Of a stretch of DNA of 64,000 nucleotides, positions 46,962 to 58,732 are shown piece by piece. Under the pieces are notes generated by a model. That model saw only the letters and a program-made list of their open reading frames with translations. It was not told the DNA's origin and searched no databases. Location: NCBI RefSeq assembly GCF_024807845.1, contig NZ_JANUEQ010000005.1, positions 310,001-374,000 on the forward strand. The letters run 5' to 3'. Within the stretch, counting starts at the first letter, position 1. Each line of letters starts with the position of its first letter. Both the position numbers and the translations under genes were made by a program. This stretch comes from Klebsiella sp. BIGb0407. GTDB lineage: Bacteria > Pseudomonadota > Gammaproteobacteria > Enterobacterales > Enterobacteriaceae.

Positions 46962-48940
46962 CAGTGCTTTCAGACGGTAACTCCGCACCTTACGGCTCCT
47001 CTTATGATGGCAAGGGGGTGAACTTTACCTTGTTTTCTGCCGGGGCTGAAAAGGTTGAGTTATGTTTATTTGACAGCGAAGGCAATGAGCAGCGCTATTG
47101 TTTGACCGCACGTAGCGGTGATATCTGGCATGGTTATTTGCCAGATATCACACCAGGTCAGCGCTACGGCTATCGCGTATATGGCCCTTGGTCATTAGCC
47201 CGTGGTGAACGCTTTAATCCTGCCAAGTTGCTGCTGGATCCTTGCACTCGTCAGGTGGTGGGGGGTGTTGAAAATCATCCTTCTTTCCATGACGACGGTG
47301 AAAGTCCTGATCCGCAGGATAGTGCGCTCTGGATGGCCAAGTCAGTTGTGGTTGAAGAGAATTTTGACTGGCAGGATGATAAACATCCTGCGACCCCATG
47401 GGGTAAGACGGTTATCTATGAAGCCCATGTTCGAGGACTGACTAACCTTCATCCTGATATTCCTGAAGCCTTACGTGGAACTTATGCCGCGCTCGGCCAC
47501 CCGGTAATGATTGCCTATTTTAAACGTCTGGGTATTACGGCTATCGAGTTGATGCCCGTGGCTGATTTTGTCACTGAGCCTCGTCTGGCAACCCTGGGGC
47601 TGCAAAACTACTGGGGCTACAATCCACGTGCTTTTTATGCCGCCTCGGCTTCCTATTCTGTCGGGGGTAATTCTGATCTCGCTGCGAATGAACTGCGTGG
47701 AGCGATTAAAGCCTTACATAAAGCGGGTATTGAAGTGCTCCTCGACGTGGTGTTTAACCACAGTGCTGAGCTGGACCACGAAGGCCCGACCCTGTCATTC
47801 CGTGGCATTGATAACCGCAGCTACTACTGGTTAATGGACAATGGCGATTACCAGAATTGGACGGGCTGTGGCAATACGCTCAATTTAAGTCATCCGGCTG
47901 TTATGGCCCAGGTCATCGACTGCTTGCGTTACTGGGTTGAGAGTTTTCATGTCGATGGTTTTCGTTTTGACCTTGCGACGGTATTAGGACGGACGCCCGA
48001 ATTTCGCCCCGATGCCCCGCTATTTGAAGCGATTAAAAACGACCCTTGCCTGGCAGCAATCAAATGTATTGCTGAGCCTTGGGATATCGGACCTGGTGGT
48101 TATCAGGTAGGTAATTTCCCGTCTCATTTCGCTGAGTGGAATGACCATTATCGTGACGAAATGAGACGCTTTTGGTTACAGCATAATCTTTCTTGCGGTG
48201 AGTTCGCTCGTCGTTTTGCTGGCTCAAGCGATCTCTATCGGCGTGGCGATAAACACCCTTCCAACACAATCAATCTCATTACTGCACATGATGGGTTCAC
48301 TTTACGTGATTGTGTGAGCTTCGACCAAAAACATAATCACGCTAACGGTGAGAATAACCGTGATGGAAGCGGCAACAACTATAGTTATAACCACGGTACA
48401 GAAGGTCTGGATGCCGACAAAACCATTGATGACAGACGTCTGCGTAGTATCCAGGCATTACTGACCACCCTGTTACTGTCTCAGGGCACACCCATGCTAT
48501 TAGCCGGTGATGAACGAGGCCATAGCCAGCAAGGTAATAACAATGCTTATTGCCAGAATAATGAACTGACCTGGCTGGACTGGACGGCAGACGACGGTGG
48601 ATTAACAGATTTTACTGCGGCACTGATTCATCTTCGCAAAGAGGTGGCGGCACTTGCTGATAACCAGTGGTGGGATGAAGGTGACGGGCAAGTGCGCTGG
48701 CTTAATCACGCAGGACAACCTTTAGCCATTGATGAGTGGAATAGCGGGATGCGTTGTTTACAAATCCAGTTATCGTCTCGGTGGCTTTTGCTTATTAACG
48801 CGACGGATGATGTTGCGGATATGACCCTGGCTGAGGGGGAGTGGTATGCCGTCTCTCCATTTGCTGGAAAAGATAATCGGGCTGTAATGACTTCATGGCA
48901 GTGTCCTGCACAGGGCGTATGTGTATTGCAACGGTCATGA
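46958..48940 (+). CDS. glgX: glycogen debranching enzyme
   Basis: A 660-residue GH13 isoamylase-type enzyme that cuts alpha-1,6 branches of limit dextrins made by GlgP. An N-terminal CBM48 domain is followed by the barrel with VVFNHS, GFRFDLA (nucleophile Asp), AEPWD (acid Glu) and TAHDGF. The length fits E. coli GlgX (657). Confidence 0.95.
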   Translation: MTVLSDGNSAPYGSSYDGKGVNFTLFSAGAEKVELCLFDSEGNEQRYCLTARSGDIWHGYLPDITPGQRYGYRVYGPWSLARGERFNPAKLLLDPCTRQVVGGVENHPSFHDDGESPDPQDSALWMAKSVVVEENFDWQDDKHPATPWGKTVIYEAHVRGLTNLHPDIPEALRGTYAALGHPVMIAYFKRLGITAIELMPVADFVTEPRLATLGLQNYWGYNPRAFYAASASYSVGGNSDLAANELRGAIKALHKAGIEVLLDVVFNHSAELDHEGPTLSFRGIDNRSYYWLMDNGDYQNWTGCGNTLNLSHPAVMAQVIDCLRYWVESFHVDGFRFDLATVLGRTPEFRPDAPLFEAIKNDPCLAAIKCIAEPWDIGPGGYQVGNFPSHFAEWNDHYRDEMRRFWLQHNLSCGEFARRFAGSSDLYRRGDKHPSNTINLITAHDGFTLRDCVSFDQKHNHANGENNRDGSGNNYSYNHGTEGLDADKTIDDRRLRSIQALLTTLLLSQGTPMLLAGDERGHSQQGNNNAYCQNNELTWLDWTADDGGLTDFTAALIHLRKEVAALADNQWWDEGDGQVRWLNHAGQPLAIDEWNSGMRCLQIQLSSRWLLLINATDDVADMTLAEGEWYAVSPFAGKDNRAVMTSWQCPAQGVCVLQRS

Positions 48941-48954
48941 AAGGAGAAAAGATC

Positions 48955-50238
48955 ATGGTAAGATTTGAGAAAAAGGACCCGTTAATGTTGGCGCGCCAGC
49001 TGCCAATTCAGTCTGTTGCATTAATTCTGGCTGGTGGCCGAGGAACCAGGCTTAAAGACCTGACTACCACGCGCGCTAAACCCGCCGTCCACTTTGGCGG
49101 CAAGTTCCGTATTATCGATTTTGCACTCTCCAACTGCCTTAACTCGGGTATCCGACGTATTGGGGTCATTACCCAGTATCAGTCCCACACCCTGGTTAAA
49201 CATATCCAGCGCGCCTGGTCCTTCTTTAGTGAAGAGATGAATGAGTTTGTCGACTTGCTGCCTGCGCAGCAGCGTGTAGGCGGTGAAAACTGGTATCGCG
49301 GCACCGCAGATGCGGTGACTCAGAATCTGGACGTCATTCGTCGCTATTCGGCAAAGTATATTGTCATTCTGGCAGGCGATCATGTCTACAAACAAGATTA
49401 CTCCCGCATGCTGCTTGACCATGTCGAAAAAGGTGCGCGCTGCTCGGTTGCTTGTATTCCGGTGCCGGTTGAAGAAGCCTCAGCGCTTGGGGTTATGGCC
49501 GTCGATGAAACCTCGAAAATTATCGATTTTGTTGAAAAACCTGAACATCCACCGACGATGCCTGGTGATGAGACCAAGTCGCTCGCCAGTATGGGGATTT
49601 ATGTCTTCGATGCCGATTACCTCTTTAAGCTCCTTGAAGAGGATGACCTCGATGAAAACTCCAGCCATGATTTCGGTAAAGATATTATCCCTAAAGTAAC
49701 CCAGTCTGGTGAGGCCTACGCGCATTCCTTTACTCTCTCTTGCGTTCAGTCAGATCAAAATGCGGAACCTTACTGGCGTGATGTCGGAACGCTTGAAGCT
49801 TACTGGAAAGCCAATCTTGACCTCGCCTCGGTGACGCCAGAGCTGGATATGTATGACCAGGAGTGGCCGATCCGCACCTACAGTGAATCTTTGCCACCGG
49901 CTAAATTTGTTCAGGACCGTTCAGGCAGTCACGGCATGACGCTGAACTCCCTGGTAGCAGGGGGCTGTATTATCTCTGGCTCAGTGGTTGCACAGTCAAT
50001 ACTGTTCTCGCGTGTTCGCGTGAACTCATTTTGTAATATTGATAGCTCAATTTTATTACCTGATGTGGTGATCGGCCGTTCTTGCCGTTTGCGTCGCTGC
50101 ATTATCGACCGGGCCTGTGTTATTCCTGAGGGAATGGTGGTCGGAGAAAATGCGGTCGAGGATGCCCAGCGTTTCTATCGTTCAGAAGAGGGCATTGTAC
50201 TGATTACTCGTGAGATGCTGAGACGGCTTAAGGATTAA
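48955..50238 (+). CDS. glgC: glucose-1-phosphate adenylyltransferase
   Basis: A 427-residue ADP-glucose pyrophosphorylase, the controlled step of glycogen synthesis (activated by fructose 1,6-bisphosphate, inhibited by AMP). The nucleotidyl motif is [13 protein letters not shown] and the substrate motif is VEKP; a beta-helix C-terminal domain follows. The ATG at 48955 is preceded by AAGGAG next to the glgX stop and gives a family-like N-terminus. Confidence 0.95.
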   Translation: MVRFEKKDPLMLARQLPIQSVALILAGGRGTRLKDLTTTRAKPAVHFGGKFRIIDFALSNCLNSGIRRIGVITQYQSHTLVKHIQRAWSFFSEEMNEFVDLLPAQQRVGGENWYRGTADAVTQNLDVIRRYSAKYIVILAGDHVYKQDYSRMLLDHVEKGARCSVACIPVPVEEASALGVMAVDETSKIIDFVEKPEHPPTMPGDETKSLASMGIYVFDADYLFKLLEEDDLDENSSHDFGKDIIPKVTQSGEAYAHSFTLSCVQSDQNAEPYWRDVGTLEAYWKANLDLASVTPELDMYDQEWPIRTYSESLPPAKFVQDRSGSHGMTLNSLVAGGCIISGSVVAQSILFSRVRVNSFCNIDSSILLPDVVIGRSCRLRRCIIDRACVIPEGMVVGENAVEDAQRFYRSEEGIVLITREMLRRLKD

Positions 50239-50313
50239 CACGCTATCAGCGAGATGCCGTTTTTGTCAGATGGCAGGGAAGCCAACAACATAGCGATGAA
50301 TACTGGAGTGAGA

Positions 50314-51747
50314 ATGCAGGTCTTACATGTTAGTTCCGAAATGTACCCACTGCTCAAAACAGGGGGGCTGGCAGATGTACTGGGTGCATTGCCAGCAGCA
50401 CAAATCGCCGATGGTTGTGATGTCCGCATATTACTGCCTGCTTTTCCGGATATTCTTGCTGGAGTGCGTGACAAGCAAGTTGTTGCCCAGCGAGACACCT
50501 TTGCGGGTCATATCCGTTTGCTTTACGGATATTTCAATGGGATAGGTGTTTACCTGATAGACGCCCCGCATCTTTATTCGCGTCCGGGCAGTCCCTATCA
50601 TGACGAGAATCAGTACGCTTATTCCGACAACGTAATACGTTTTGCGCTATTGGGCTGGGTCGGTGCGGAAATGGCTTGCGGGCTCGATCCTTACTGGCGA
50701 CCTGAGGTCGTCCATTCTCATGACTGGCATGCAGGATTAACGCCTGCCTATCTGGAAGTGCGTGGACGCCCAGCGAAGTCGGTGTTTACGGTACATAACC
50801 TGGCGTACCAGGGGCTTTATTATGCACACCATATGCGTGATATTGAGCTGCCTGCATCCTTTTTTGATATTAATGGGCTGGAATTCTATGGCCAGATATC
50901 CTTCTTAAAAGCCGGGCTCTATTACGCCTCGCATATCACCGCTGTTAGTCCGACTTATGCGCGTGAAATCACCGATCCTAATTTTGCTTATGGTATGGAA
51001 GGGCTGTTACGTCAGCGTCAGGCCGAGGGGCGGCTATCCGGTATTCTCAATGGGGTCGATGATAAAATATGGAATCCCGCTGCTGATGAATTACTGCCTG
51101 CCAGCTATGACCATGAAAAATTAGCTGGGAAAGCAGAAAACAAACGACAGCTTCAGATTTCTATGGGACTGACGGTTAATCCTAAAGCGTTATTGTTTAC
51201 TGTTGTCAGCCGTTTAACGCCACAAAAAGGGCTGGATTTACTGCTGGAGGCTTTGCCAGATATACTCGCAAAAGGCGGGCAACTGGCACTACTGGGAGCG
51301 GGTGATGCCGTGTTACAGGAAGGGTTCCTGGCCGCGGCTGCGCAATACCCACAACAGGTTGGAGTGCAGATTGGCTACCATGAAGCATTTTCCCACCGTC
51401 TTATTGCTGGTGCTGATGTGATTCTGGTGCCCAGCCGTTTTGAGCCTTGCGGGCTCACTCAACTCTATGGCCTGAAATACGGCACCTTACCGCTGGTTCG
51501 TCATACTGGCGGGCTGGCTGATACTGTTTTTGATACTTCGCTGGAAAATCTTTCAGAAGGGACTGCCACCGGGTTTGTCTTCCCGGACAGCGATGTGAAC
51601 TCTTTAATGTGTGCAATTCGACGTGCTTTCGTTCTGTGGTCTCGCCCGGCGCTATGGCGTTTTGTCCAGCGCCAGGCCATGAGCATGGATTTTAGCTGGC
51701 AAGTTGCAGCGCGGTCTTATCGCGGCCTTTATCAACGTCTAATGTAG
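50314..51747 (+). CDS. glgA: glycogen synthase
   Basis: A 477-residue GT5 enzyme, same length as E. coli GlgA. It extends alpha-1,4 chains from ADP-glucose. The ADP-glucose motif KTGGLADV (about 15-22) and [18 protein letters not shown] near the C-terminus (acid Glu) are present. The ATG at 50314 follows TGGAG and begins [10 protein letters not shown]; an upstream in-frame ATG is not supported by homology. Confidence 0.95.
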   Translation: MQVLHVSSEMYPLLKTGGLADVLGALPAAQIADGCDVRILLPAFPDILAGVRDKQVVAQRDTFAGHIRLLYGYFNGIGVYLIDAPHLYSRPGSPYHDENQYAYSDNVIRFALLGWVGAEMACGLDPYWRPEVVHSHDWHAGLTPAYLEVRGRPAKSVFTVHNLAYQGLYYAHHMRDIELPASFFDINGLEFYGQISFLKAGLYYASHITAVSPTYAREITDPNFAYGMEGLLRQRQAEGRLSGILNGVDDKIWNPAADELLPASYDHEKLAGKAENKRQLQISMGLTVNPKALLFTVVSRLTPQKGLDLLLEALPDILAKGGQLALLGAGDAVLQEGFLAAAAQYPQQVGVQIGYHEAFSHRLIAGADVILVPSRFEPCGLTQLYGLKYGTLPLVRHTGGLADTVFDTSLENLSEGTATGFVFPDSDVNSLMCAIRRAFVLWSRPALWRFVQRQAMSMDFSWQVAARSYRGLYQRLM

Positions 51748-51773
51748 GTGTACACCTAACAGGAATCGTCATA

Positions 51774-54221
51774 ATGAATCCTCGCTTAACTTTTTCTCCA
51801 CCGGCCTCAAACAGTGAGGCATTGAAGCATTCAATTGCCTATAAATTGATGTTCATGCTGGGAAAAGATCCGGCTATTGCCAACAAACATGAATGGCTGA
51901 ATGCAACCTTATATGCAGTACGTGACCGACTGGTTGAACGTTTACTGAAATCGACCCGAGCTGAACTGTCACAAGAAGTACGTCAGGTTTACTACCTGTC
52001 GATGGAGTTCCTGATTGGTCGTTCACTATCAAATGCCCTGTTATCGCTAGGGATTTATGACGAAGTGAATAGTGCCCTCGAAGAGATGGGACTTTCGCTT
52101 GAAGAGCTTATCGACGAAGAAAACGATCCCGGTTTAGGCAATGGTGGTCTGGGCCGCCTGGCGGCGTGTTTCCTGGATTCACTGGCGACCCTTGGACTGC
52201 CAGCACGAGGCTACGGTATTCGCTATGACTACGGCATGTTTAAACAAAGCATTGTTGATGGTCGTCAGAAAGAGTCTCCGGACTACTGGCTGGAGTATGG
52301 TGCTCCCTGGGAGTTCAAGCGATACAGTACACGCTATGCTGTTCGTTTTGGCGGCCGCCTGCAATTGGAAGGCGCGCGTGTAAAATGGCTGGAAACAGAA
52401 GAGATCCTGGCTGTTGCCTACGACCAAATCGTTCCGGGTTATGACACTGATGCCACCAATACGCTTCGTCTGTGGAGTGCCCAGGCTAGTAAAGAGATTA
52501 ATCTGGGCAAATTTAACCAGGGCGATTACTTTGCGGCAGTTGAAGACAAAAACCACTCCGAAAACGTCTCCCGGGTACTTTATCCCGATGACTCAACCCA
52601 CTCCGGGCGTGAGCTACGGTTACGTCAGGAATACTTCCTGGTCTCTGCGACGGTTCAGGATATTTTATCCCGTCATTATGCTCTACATAAAACCTTTGAT
52701 AATCTGGCAGATAAAATCGCTATCCACCTTAACGATACCCATCCGGTGTTATCGATTCCTGAACTGATGCGACTGCTTATCGATGAGCATAAGTTTAAGT
52801 GGCAGGATGCGTTTGAGACAGTCTGTCAGGTCTTCTCCTATACCAACCATACATTGATGGCTGAAGCGCTGGAAACCTGGCCTGTTGATATGCTGGGCAG
52901 AATTCTCCCGCGTCACTTGCAGATAATCTTCGAAATTAACGATTACTTCCTGAAAAATGTACAGAGCCAGTTCCCTGAGGACAATGAGCTACTGCGCCGT
53001 ACCTCTATTATCGAGGAAGGTAGTGAGCGTCGGGTGCGTATGGCATGGTTAGCGGTAGTGGCCAGCCATAAAGTGAATGGTGTCTCGGCACTCCACTCGA
53101 ACCTGATGGTTCAGTCATTATTTGCGGATTTCCACAAAATTTTCCCGAACCGTTTTTGCAATAAGACCAATGGTATTACGCCTCGTCGCTGGCTGGCATT
53201 AGCTAACCCTTCACTTTCCTCAGTACTGGATAAAACTATCGGTCATAACTGGCGGACCGATCTCAACTTACTCAGTGGACTGAAGGAGTATATCGACTTC
53301 CCGCAATTACATGAGGATGTCAGAAAAGCCAAGTTAGAGAATAAAAAGCGGCTTGCAATTTACATTGCTCAAAACCTGGATGTCATCGTGAATCCAAAAG
53401 CGATGTTTGATGTTCAAATCAAGCGTATTCATGAGTACAAGCGGCAGCTGATGAATGTGTTGCATATCATCACTCGCTATAACCGCATTAAGGCCGACCC
53501 AGGTGCGGACTGGACTCCACGCGTCAATATTTTTGCCGGTAAAGCCGCCTCTGCCTACTATATGGCGAAACATATCATTCATTTAATCAATGATGTGGCG
53601 ACTATCGTGAATAACGATCCGCAGGTCAAAGATAAGTTGAAAGTGGTCTTTATTCCTAACTACAGTGTGAGTCTGGCGCAGCTTATCATTCCAGCCGCTG
53701 ACCTGTCTGAACAGATCTCACTGGCGGGTACCGAAGCATCGGGCACCAGTAATATGAAATTTGCTGTAAACGGTGCCCTGACTATCGGGACCCTGGATGG
53801 GGCAAATATCGAGATCCGTGAACATGTTGGGGAAGAGAATATCTTTATCTTTGGTCACACTTCCGATGAAGTTGATGAGCTGCGCCGTCAAGGGTATAAC
53901 CCGCGTGAATACTACGAACAGGATGAAGAATTGCGTCAGGTACTTACGCAAATCGCGACCGGAACCTTTAGCCCTGATGAACCAGGACGCTATCGTGATC
54001 TGGTGGACTCACTGATTAACTTCGGCGATCACTATCAGGTTCTGGCGGATTACCGGAGCTATATTGAATGTCAGGAGGAAGTTGATAAGCTTTATAAACA
54101 GCCTGAGGTCTGGACGACGCGTGCCTTGAACAATATTGCTAATATGGGCTATTTCTCATCGGACAGAACGATTCAGGAATATGCCGATGATATCTGGCAT
54201 ATCAAACCTGTGAAATTATAG
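51774..54221 (+). CDS. glgP: glycogen phosphorylase
   Basis: An 815-residue GT35 phosphorylase, same length as E. coli GlgP, releasing glucose-1-phosphate from glycogen ends. The PLP site is the Lys of [16 protein letters not shown]. It closes the glgBXCAP operon and has a strong terminator. Confidence 0.96.
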   Translation: MNPRLTFSPPASNSEALKHSIAYKLMFMLGKDPAIANKHEWLNATLYAVRDRLVERLLKSTRAELSQEVRQVYYLSMEFLIGRSLSNALLSLGIYDEVNSALEEMGLSLEELIDEENDPGLGNGGLGRLAACFLDSLATLGLPARGYGIRYDYGMFKQSIVDGRQKESPDYWLEYGAPWEFKRYSTRYAVRFGGRLQLEGARVKWLETEEILAVAYDQIVPGYDTDATNTLRLWSAQASKEINLGKFNQGDYFAAVEDKNHSENVSRVLYPDDSTHSGRELRLRQEYFLVSATVQDILSRHYALHKTFDNLADKIAIHLNDTHPVLSIPELMRLLIDEHKFKWQDAFETVCQVFSYTNHTLMAEALETWPVDMLGRILPRHLQIIFEINDYFLKNVQSQFPEDNELLRRTSIIEEGSERRVRMAWLAVVASHKVNGVSALHSNLMVQSLFADFHKIFPNRFCNKTNGITPRRWLALANPSLSSVLDKTIGHNWRTDLNLLSGLKEYIDFPQLHEDVRKAKLENKKRLAIYIAQNLDVIVNPKAMFDVQIKRIHEYKRQLMNVLHIITRYNRIKADPGADWTPRVNIFAGKAASAYYMAKHIIHLINDVATIVNNDPQVKDKLKVVFIPNYSVSLAQLIIPAADLSEQISLAGTEASGTSNMKFAVNGALTIGTLDGANIEIREHVGEENIFIFGHTSDEVDELRRQGYNPREYYEQDEELRQVLTQIATGTFSPDEPGRYRDLVDSLINFGDHYQVLADYRSYIECQEEVDKLYKQPEVWTTRALNNIANMGYFSSDRTIQEYADDIWHIKPVKL

Positions 54222-54228
54222 TCACTTG

Positions 54229-54256
54229 TTCACCCTCCCGGTAACGGGAGGGTGAA
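54229..54256. terminator. glgP-glpR bidirectional terminator
   Basis: A perfect 12-bp GC-rich stem TTCACCCTCCCG (54229-54240) with CGGGAGGGTGAA (54245-54256) and a GTAA loop, between convergent genes only 38 bases apart. Confidence 0.82.
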
Positions 54257-54259
54257 CCA

Positions 54260-55024
54260 TCAGCACAGTTCCAGCTGAATATTATTATCTTTGATGACCT
54301 GCATAATATCCGCGGGTGGCATTGCATCAGTGTAAATGGCATCAACCAGATTGATACTGCCAAGATTCACCATCGCATTACGACCAAACTTCGAGTGATC
54401 CACCACCAGAAGAACACTGCGTGAATTTTCAATAATAGCGCGCTTAGTACGAACCTCATGATAATCGAACTCGAGCAGTGAGCCGTCGCTGTCGATACCG
54501 CTGATCCCCAGAATGCCGAAATCGAGGCGAAACTGAGAGATAAAGTCGAGCGTCGCTTCGCCAATAATCCCGCCGTCACGACTCCGTAATTCCCCTCCAG
54601 CAAGAATGATTCGGAAATCCTCCTTGACCATCAGGGTTGTCGCCACATTCATATTGTTGGTAACAATGCGCAGGTTATTGTGGCCCAGCAGAGCATGGGC
54701 AACCGCTTCTGGCGTGGTACCTATATCAATAAATAAGGTAGCGCCATCGGGAATATGACTGGCGACACACTGAGCAATGCGCGCCTTCTCAGCTGTTTGT
54801 GTGGCTTTTCTGTCATGCCAGGGCGTATTAACTGAACTCGAAGGCAAAGCCAGGGCTGCGCCACCATGATGGCGCAAAATCATATTCTGATTGGCTAAAT
54901 CATTCAGGTCACGGCGAATGGTTTGTGGGCTAACGGCAAATTGTTCTACCAGTTCTTCGGTACTGACATAACCTTGCTGTTTCACCCGTTCAATAATCGC
55001 GTCATGACGTTGTGTTTGCTTCAC
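54260..55024 (-). CDS. glpR: GlpR glycerol-3-phosphate regulon repressor
   Basis: A 254-residue DeoR-family repressor. The N-terminal helix-turn-helix is at about 18-40 (VSTEELVEQFAVSPQTIRRDL), and the sugar-phosphate domain carries FIDIGTT and the EFDYHEVRTKRAI segment. The GTG at 55024 is chosen: GGAG lies six bases upstream and the protein then starts KQTQRH as in E. coli. It is two residues longer than the E. coli protein because of an insertion near residue 60. It appears intact. Confidence 0.93.
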   Translation of the reverse strand: MKQTQRHDAIIERVKQQGYVSTEELVEQFAVSPQTIRRDLNDLANQNMILRHHGGAALALPSSSVNTPWHDRKATQTAEKARIAQCVASHIPDGATLFIDIGTTPEAVAHALLGHNNLRIVTNNMNVATTLMVKEDFRIILAGGELRSRDGGIIGEATLDFISQFRLDFGILGISGIDSDGSLLEFDYHEVRTKRAIIENSRSVLLVVDHSKFGRNAMVNLGSINLVDAIYTDAMPPADIMQVIKDNNIQLELC

Positions 55025-55041
55025 AATCAACTCCGTCGTTG

Positions 55042-55863
55042 TTATTTTCGTTTTCGCAAATTCAGGGTGTCACCCAGTGCCATTGCCAGTCCGACCAGGA
55101 AACCGGTCAGGTGTGCTGGTAATACAACGGACTGAGTAAAATATTCTATCACTAACCAAATAACCGCGAATATCAGTAACCCGCGCTGCATTTGCAGACC
55201 GCCCTCAGGTTCTCTTTGCCCGCGTAACCAGACATAGCCCATCAGTGCAAATACTGTACCCGACAGACCACCAAACAGTGGGCCGGCAAAGGCGGTTTGC
55301 ATAAAGCCACTGAGCAGGGAAGCGATAAGCGTCAGGGTAATGAGTTTCCCGGTCCCCAGACATTTCTCCAGAGCGCCGCCCAGGTACCACCACCATAACA
55401 AGTTAAATACCAGTTGTAGTGCGGAGAACTGAAGTAAAGAATGGCTGAAATAACGCCAGACTTGATAATGCTGTTCAGGGGTAATCGGCCAGCCGAGTGC
55501 ATATAGCAGCGACTGGTAGCCGGTAAGACTGATAACGACAAACAGTATTGCACAAGCCGCCATAACTAGCAGGGTGAACGGGCCTGCTCGTGAAATCAGA
55601 GTGGCGAAAAAAGGATAACGCTTATAGCTAAAACCTACGTTACTTTGCCCGGTACTCCAGCTTGCAGCCTGATAGCGCGGGTCGGCTGGATTAGCCAGAA
55701 ACTGTTTTAATTGTTCACGGACTTGTAGCTCTTTACTCACGTCAGCCAGCCAGATATCGGTTTGTGTATGCTGCTGAATAGTCAGTGTAATACCTTGAGT
55801 TGCTATATAGTCGACAAAAGCCTGCGCGATACGCGGATTAGCGAATGAGGTGATCATTATCAT
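55042..55863 (-). CDS. glpG: GlpG rhomboid intramembrane protease
   Basis: A 273-residue inner-membrane serine protease. It has an N-terminal cytoplasmic domain (about 1-85) and six membrane helices; the catalytic Ser is in FGGLSGTVFALMGYVWLRG and the His in PAHLTGFLVGLAMA. It cleaves membrane proteins within or near their helices. It sits between glpE and glpR as in E. coli. Confidence 0.93.
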   Translation of the reverse strand: MIMITSFANPRIAQAFVDYIATQGITLTIQQHTQTDIWLADVSKELQVREQLKQFLANPADPRYQAASWSTGQSNVGFSYKRYPFFATLISRAGPFTLLVMAACAILFVVISLTGYQSLLYALGWPITPEQHYQVWRYFSHSLLQFSALQLVFNLLWWWYLGGALEKCLGTGKLITLTLIASLLSGFMQTAFAGPLFGGLSGTVFALMGYVWLRGQREPEGGLQMQRGLLIFAVIWLVIEYFTQSVVLPAHLTGFLVGLAMALGDTLNLRKRK

Positions 55864-55916
55864 GAGTGTGTAGCCTGAGTAGGCAGCATAACGATTAGAC
55901 GCTATAGCCGGGAGTA

Positions 55917-56243
55917 TTAAACATGGCTGTCGACTTCTGCCGGAAATTGACGATGCCAGCCATCAAACCCACCATCAATGCTATACACTTGTTCATAGCC
56001 TTGTTGCAGCAAATACTGGGCAGCACCTTTGCTGCTATTACCGTGGTAACACATCACCATCACCGGTACATCAAATTCGTTCTGCTGCATAAACTCAACC
56101 AGGGTGTCATTGGTAAGGTGATATGCCCCGGGAGTATGGCCGAGCGCAAAGCTTTGTGGGTCACGAATATCGACTAATACAGCCTGTTTGTGCTGCAACT
56201 TCTGGTGCGCGTTTTCCAGACTAATACATTCAAATTGATCCAT
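55917..56243 (-). CDS. glpE: GlpE thiosulfate sulfurtransferase
   Basis: A 108-residue single-domain rhodanese, same length as E. coli GlpE. Cys65 in [12 protein letters not shown] is the active-site residue that carries the persulfide. It transfers sulfur from thiosulfate to cyanide or thioredoxin in vitro; the physiological acceptor is uncertain. It is first of glpEGR and divergent from glpD. Confidence 0.95.
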   Translation of the reverse strand: MDQFECISLENAHQKLQHKQAVLVDIRDPQSFALGHTPGAYHLTNDTLVEFMQQNEFDVPVMVMCYHGNSSKGAAQYLLQQGYEQVYSIDGGFDGWHRQFPAEVDSHV

Positions 56244-56472
56244 AGTAAGCTCATAAATAAAAAGTGAATAACAGGCTTAGTCCCAACATTTCCAGTTGCA
56301 GGAACCCGGGATCCGACTCTCGTCAGTGACTGGGAAAATCCAGTCTCCTGTAGCCTGACCTATGACGGCTATATTAAGGCATAACGCTTTTACATGCTGG
56401 TATTATCGTCATTGTGCCATCGATCTCACACAGAATATTTTTCATTATCTAAGTTCGTTCAGTATTGCTATT

Positions 56473-56490
56473 ATGAGCGATATTGAGTGT
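56473..56490 (+). promoter_or_regulatory. weak candidate GlpR operator ahead of glpD
   Basis: ATGAGCGATATTGAGTGT agrees at 11 of 18 positions with an E. coli GlpR operator form and lies just upstream of the glpD start, where operators are known in E. coli. A neighbouring TTC-N4-CGAA-like element is one base short. Confidence 0.35.
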
Positions 56491-56522
56491 TTATGGTTCT
56501 TATCGAAAGATTTGGGGGCGGC

Positions 56523-58037
56523 ATGGAAATAAAAGATCTTATTGTCATTGGCGGGGGGATTAACGGTGCAGGGATAGCAGCAGATGCTGCTGGTCGTGGG
56601 CTCTCCGTGTTAATGCTGGAAAAAAATGATTTAGCTTGTGCCACTTCATCTGCTAGTTCTAAGCTGATTCATGGTGGTTTACGCTACCTGGAGCATTATA
56701 AGTTTCGTCTGGTAAAAGAAGCACTTGCTGAGCGTGAAGTGCTGTTAAACATGGCCCCCCATCTTGCTTTCCCGATGCGCTTCCGCCTGCCCCATCGGCC
56801 ACACCTTCGCCCGGCGTGGATGATTCGTATTGGTCTTTATCTCTACGATAATTTAGGTAAACGCCAGAGTCTTGCTGGTTCTAAAGATGTGCGCTTTGGT
56901 CAGGATTCAGTTTTGATACCTGAAATAACACGCGGTTTCGAATATTCGGATTGCTGGGTTGATGATGCTCGCCTGGTACTGGCGAATGCGCAAATGGTGA
57001 TACAAAAAGGCGGAGAAGTAAAAACCCGTACTCGTGTGACCAAAGCCTGGCGTGAAGACGGACACTGGGTGGTTGAAGCGGAAGATGTTGATAGCGGCGA
57101 ACAGTTCCGCTGGCACGCAAAAGGGCTGGTCAATGCTGCCGGCCCTTGGGTAAAAAGCTTTTTCGATGAAGGCTTAGGTCTGAAATCGCCTTACAACATT
57201 CGCCTGACTAAAGGCAGCCACATTGTTGTTCCGCGTGTTCATCGGCAGAAGCAGGCCTATATTCTGCAGAACGAAGATAAACGAATCGTATTTGTCATTC
57301 CGTGGCTGAATGATTTTTCCATTATTGGTACCACTGATGTGGAATACCACGGTGATCCGCAGGTCGTCACTATTGATCAGTCTGAAATTGACTATTTACT
57401 CCAGGTTTACAATGCTAATTTTAAAAAGCAGCTGAGTGAAAAGAATATCGTCTGGACTTATTCAGGGGTACGTCCTCTGTGTGACGATGAGTCAGACTCA
57501 CTGCAGAACGTGACGCGCGATTACACCCTGGATATTCAGGATGATAATGGCAAGGCTCCTTTACTGTCGGTGTTTGGCGGTAAGCTGACTACCTATCGTA
57601 AACTGGCAGAACATGCGCTGGATAAACTGCATCAATATTATCCTGAAAGCGGTGCAGCCTGGACGAAAACGAGTCGTTTACCAGGTGGGGATATGGGTTG
57701 TTCCTGTGATGACTACGTCACGGTTCTGCGTCGCCGCTATGACTGGATCAGCGAGTCTCTGGCTTACCGTCTGGCACACACTTACGGAACCAAAAGCGAG
57801 CAGATACTGGGAAATGCTAACCATGCGGCCAGACTGGGCGAATATTTTGGTCGTGGATTGTACGAAGCAGAATTGCGTTATTTAGTTGACCACGAATGGG
57901 TTCGTTGTGCGGAAGATGCTATCTGGCGCAGGACTAAACTGGGCATGCGGTTACACAAACAACAGCAGATCCGCATCGAGCAGTGGATAAATCAATACCT
58001 GACTCAGAAAGCAGTATGGGGCCAGGGTATTAAATAG
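56523..58037 (+). CDS. glpD: aerobic glycerol-3-phosphate dehydrogenase
   Basis: A 504-residue FAD enzyme on the inner membrane that oxidises glycerol-3-phosphate to dihydroxyacetone phosphate and feeds electrons to ubiquinone. The FAD motif VIGGGINGAGIAADAAGRG is at residues 8-26, and SSKLIHGGLRYLE is family specific. The ATG at 56523 follows GGGGGC and begins MEIKDLIV; an upstream ATG would add an unlikely tail. The last 100 residues are more variable than the core. Confidence 0.95.
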   Translation: MEIKDLIVIGGGINGAGIAADAAGRGLSVLMLEKNDLACATSSASSKLIHGGLRYLEHYKFRLVKEALAEREVLLNMAPHLAFPMRFRLPHRPHLRPAWMIRIGLYLYDNLGKRQSLAGSKDVRFGQDSVLIPEITRGFEYSDCWVDDARLVLANAQMVIQKGGEVKTRTRVTKAWREDGHWVVEAEDVDSGEQFRWHAKGLVNAAGPWVKSFFDEGLGLKSPYNIRLTKGSHIVVPRVHRQKQAYILQNEDKRIVFVIPWLNDFSIIGTTDVEYHGDPQVVTIDQSEIDYLLQVYNANFKKQLSEKNIVWTYSGVRPLCDDESDSLQNVTRDYTLDIQDDNGKAPLLSVFGGKLTTYRKLAEHALDKLHQYYPESGAAWTKTSRLPGGDMGCSCDDYVTVLRRRYDWISESLAYRLAHTYGTKSEQILGNANHAARLGEYFGRGLYEAELRYLVDHEWVRCAEDAIWRRTKLGMRLHKQQQIRIEQWINQYLTQKAVWGQGIK

Positions 58038-58057
58038 TTCAGATAAGTAAAATACAA

Positions 58058-58079
58058 GGAGCGAACATCCGTTCGCTCC
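58058..58079. terminator. hairpin between glpD and nfuA
   Basis: A perfect 9-bp stem GGAGCGAAC (58058-58066) with GTTCGCTCC (58071-58079) and a four-base loop, between convergent genes. Confidence 0.72.
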
Positions 58080-58098
58080 CTCAATATATCAGCACAAC

Positions 58099-58674
58099 CT
58101 AGTAGTAGGAGTGCTCGCCGCGCTGGTGCTCTGTTAAGTCACGTACGCCTTTCAGTTCAGGGAACTCATTCAGCAGCTGCTTTTCGATCCCTTCTTTCAG
58201 GGTCACATCGACCATTGAACAGCCGTTACAGCCGCCACCAAATTGTAAAATAGCAAGGCCGTCATCAGTGATTTCCATCAAAGTCACTTTACCACCGTGA
58301 CCTGCCAGCTGTGGGTTGATGGTTGCCTGAAGAGTATATTCGACGCGCTCTATCAGCGAGGCATCGTCAGCCACTTTACGCATCTTGGCATTGGGCGCTT
58401 TCAGCGTCAGTTGTGAACCCAGCTGGTCGGTCACAAAATCAATTTCAGCATCATCAAGATAAGGTGCGCTCAGTTCATCCACGTAAGCGGTTAATTGTTC
58501 AAACGGTAATGCAGTGTCGCTCGCTTCAACCGCATCCGGCGGGCAATAAGACACACCACACTCCGCGCTCGGGGTGCCAGGATTAATGACAAATACGCGA
58601 ATTTGCGTACCTTCTTCCTGATTTGCCAGTAATTTGGCAAAGTGGGATTGTGCAGCATCGGAAATACGGATCAT
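58099..58674 (-). CDS. nfuA: NfuA Fe-S cluster carrier
   Basis: A 191-residue protein, same length as E. coli NfuA. A degenerate A-type domain (about 1-95) is joined to a Nfu domain with the cluster-binding motif [14 protein letters not shown]. It carries [4Fe-4S] clusters to targets such as aconitase, LipA and respiratory complex I, mainly under stress. Confidence 0.96.
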   Translation of the reverse strand: MIRISDAAQSHFAKLLANQEEGTQIRVFVINPGTPSAECGVSYCPPDAVEASDTALPFEQLTAYVDELSAPYLDDAEIDFVTDQLGSQLTLKAPNAKMRKVADDASLIERVEYTLQATINPQLAGHGGKVTLMEITDDGLAILQFGGGCNGCSMVDVTLKEGIEKQLLNEFPELKGVRDLTEHQRGEHSYY

Positions 58675-58732
58675 AGCGATTGCTCAATAGTTGACTATTA
58701 CAGTCGGTCATAATACGCCCATCATCGAGGGT

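Noticed and set aside
56413..56432. CRP site ahead of glpD
   Set aside because: TGTGC and TCACA are present but the spacer is eight bases, not six.
56491..56511. Second GlpR operator next to glpD
   Set aside because: The TTC and CGAA blocks are one base too close compared with the consensus.
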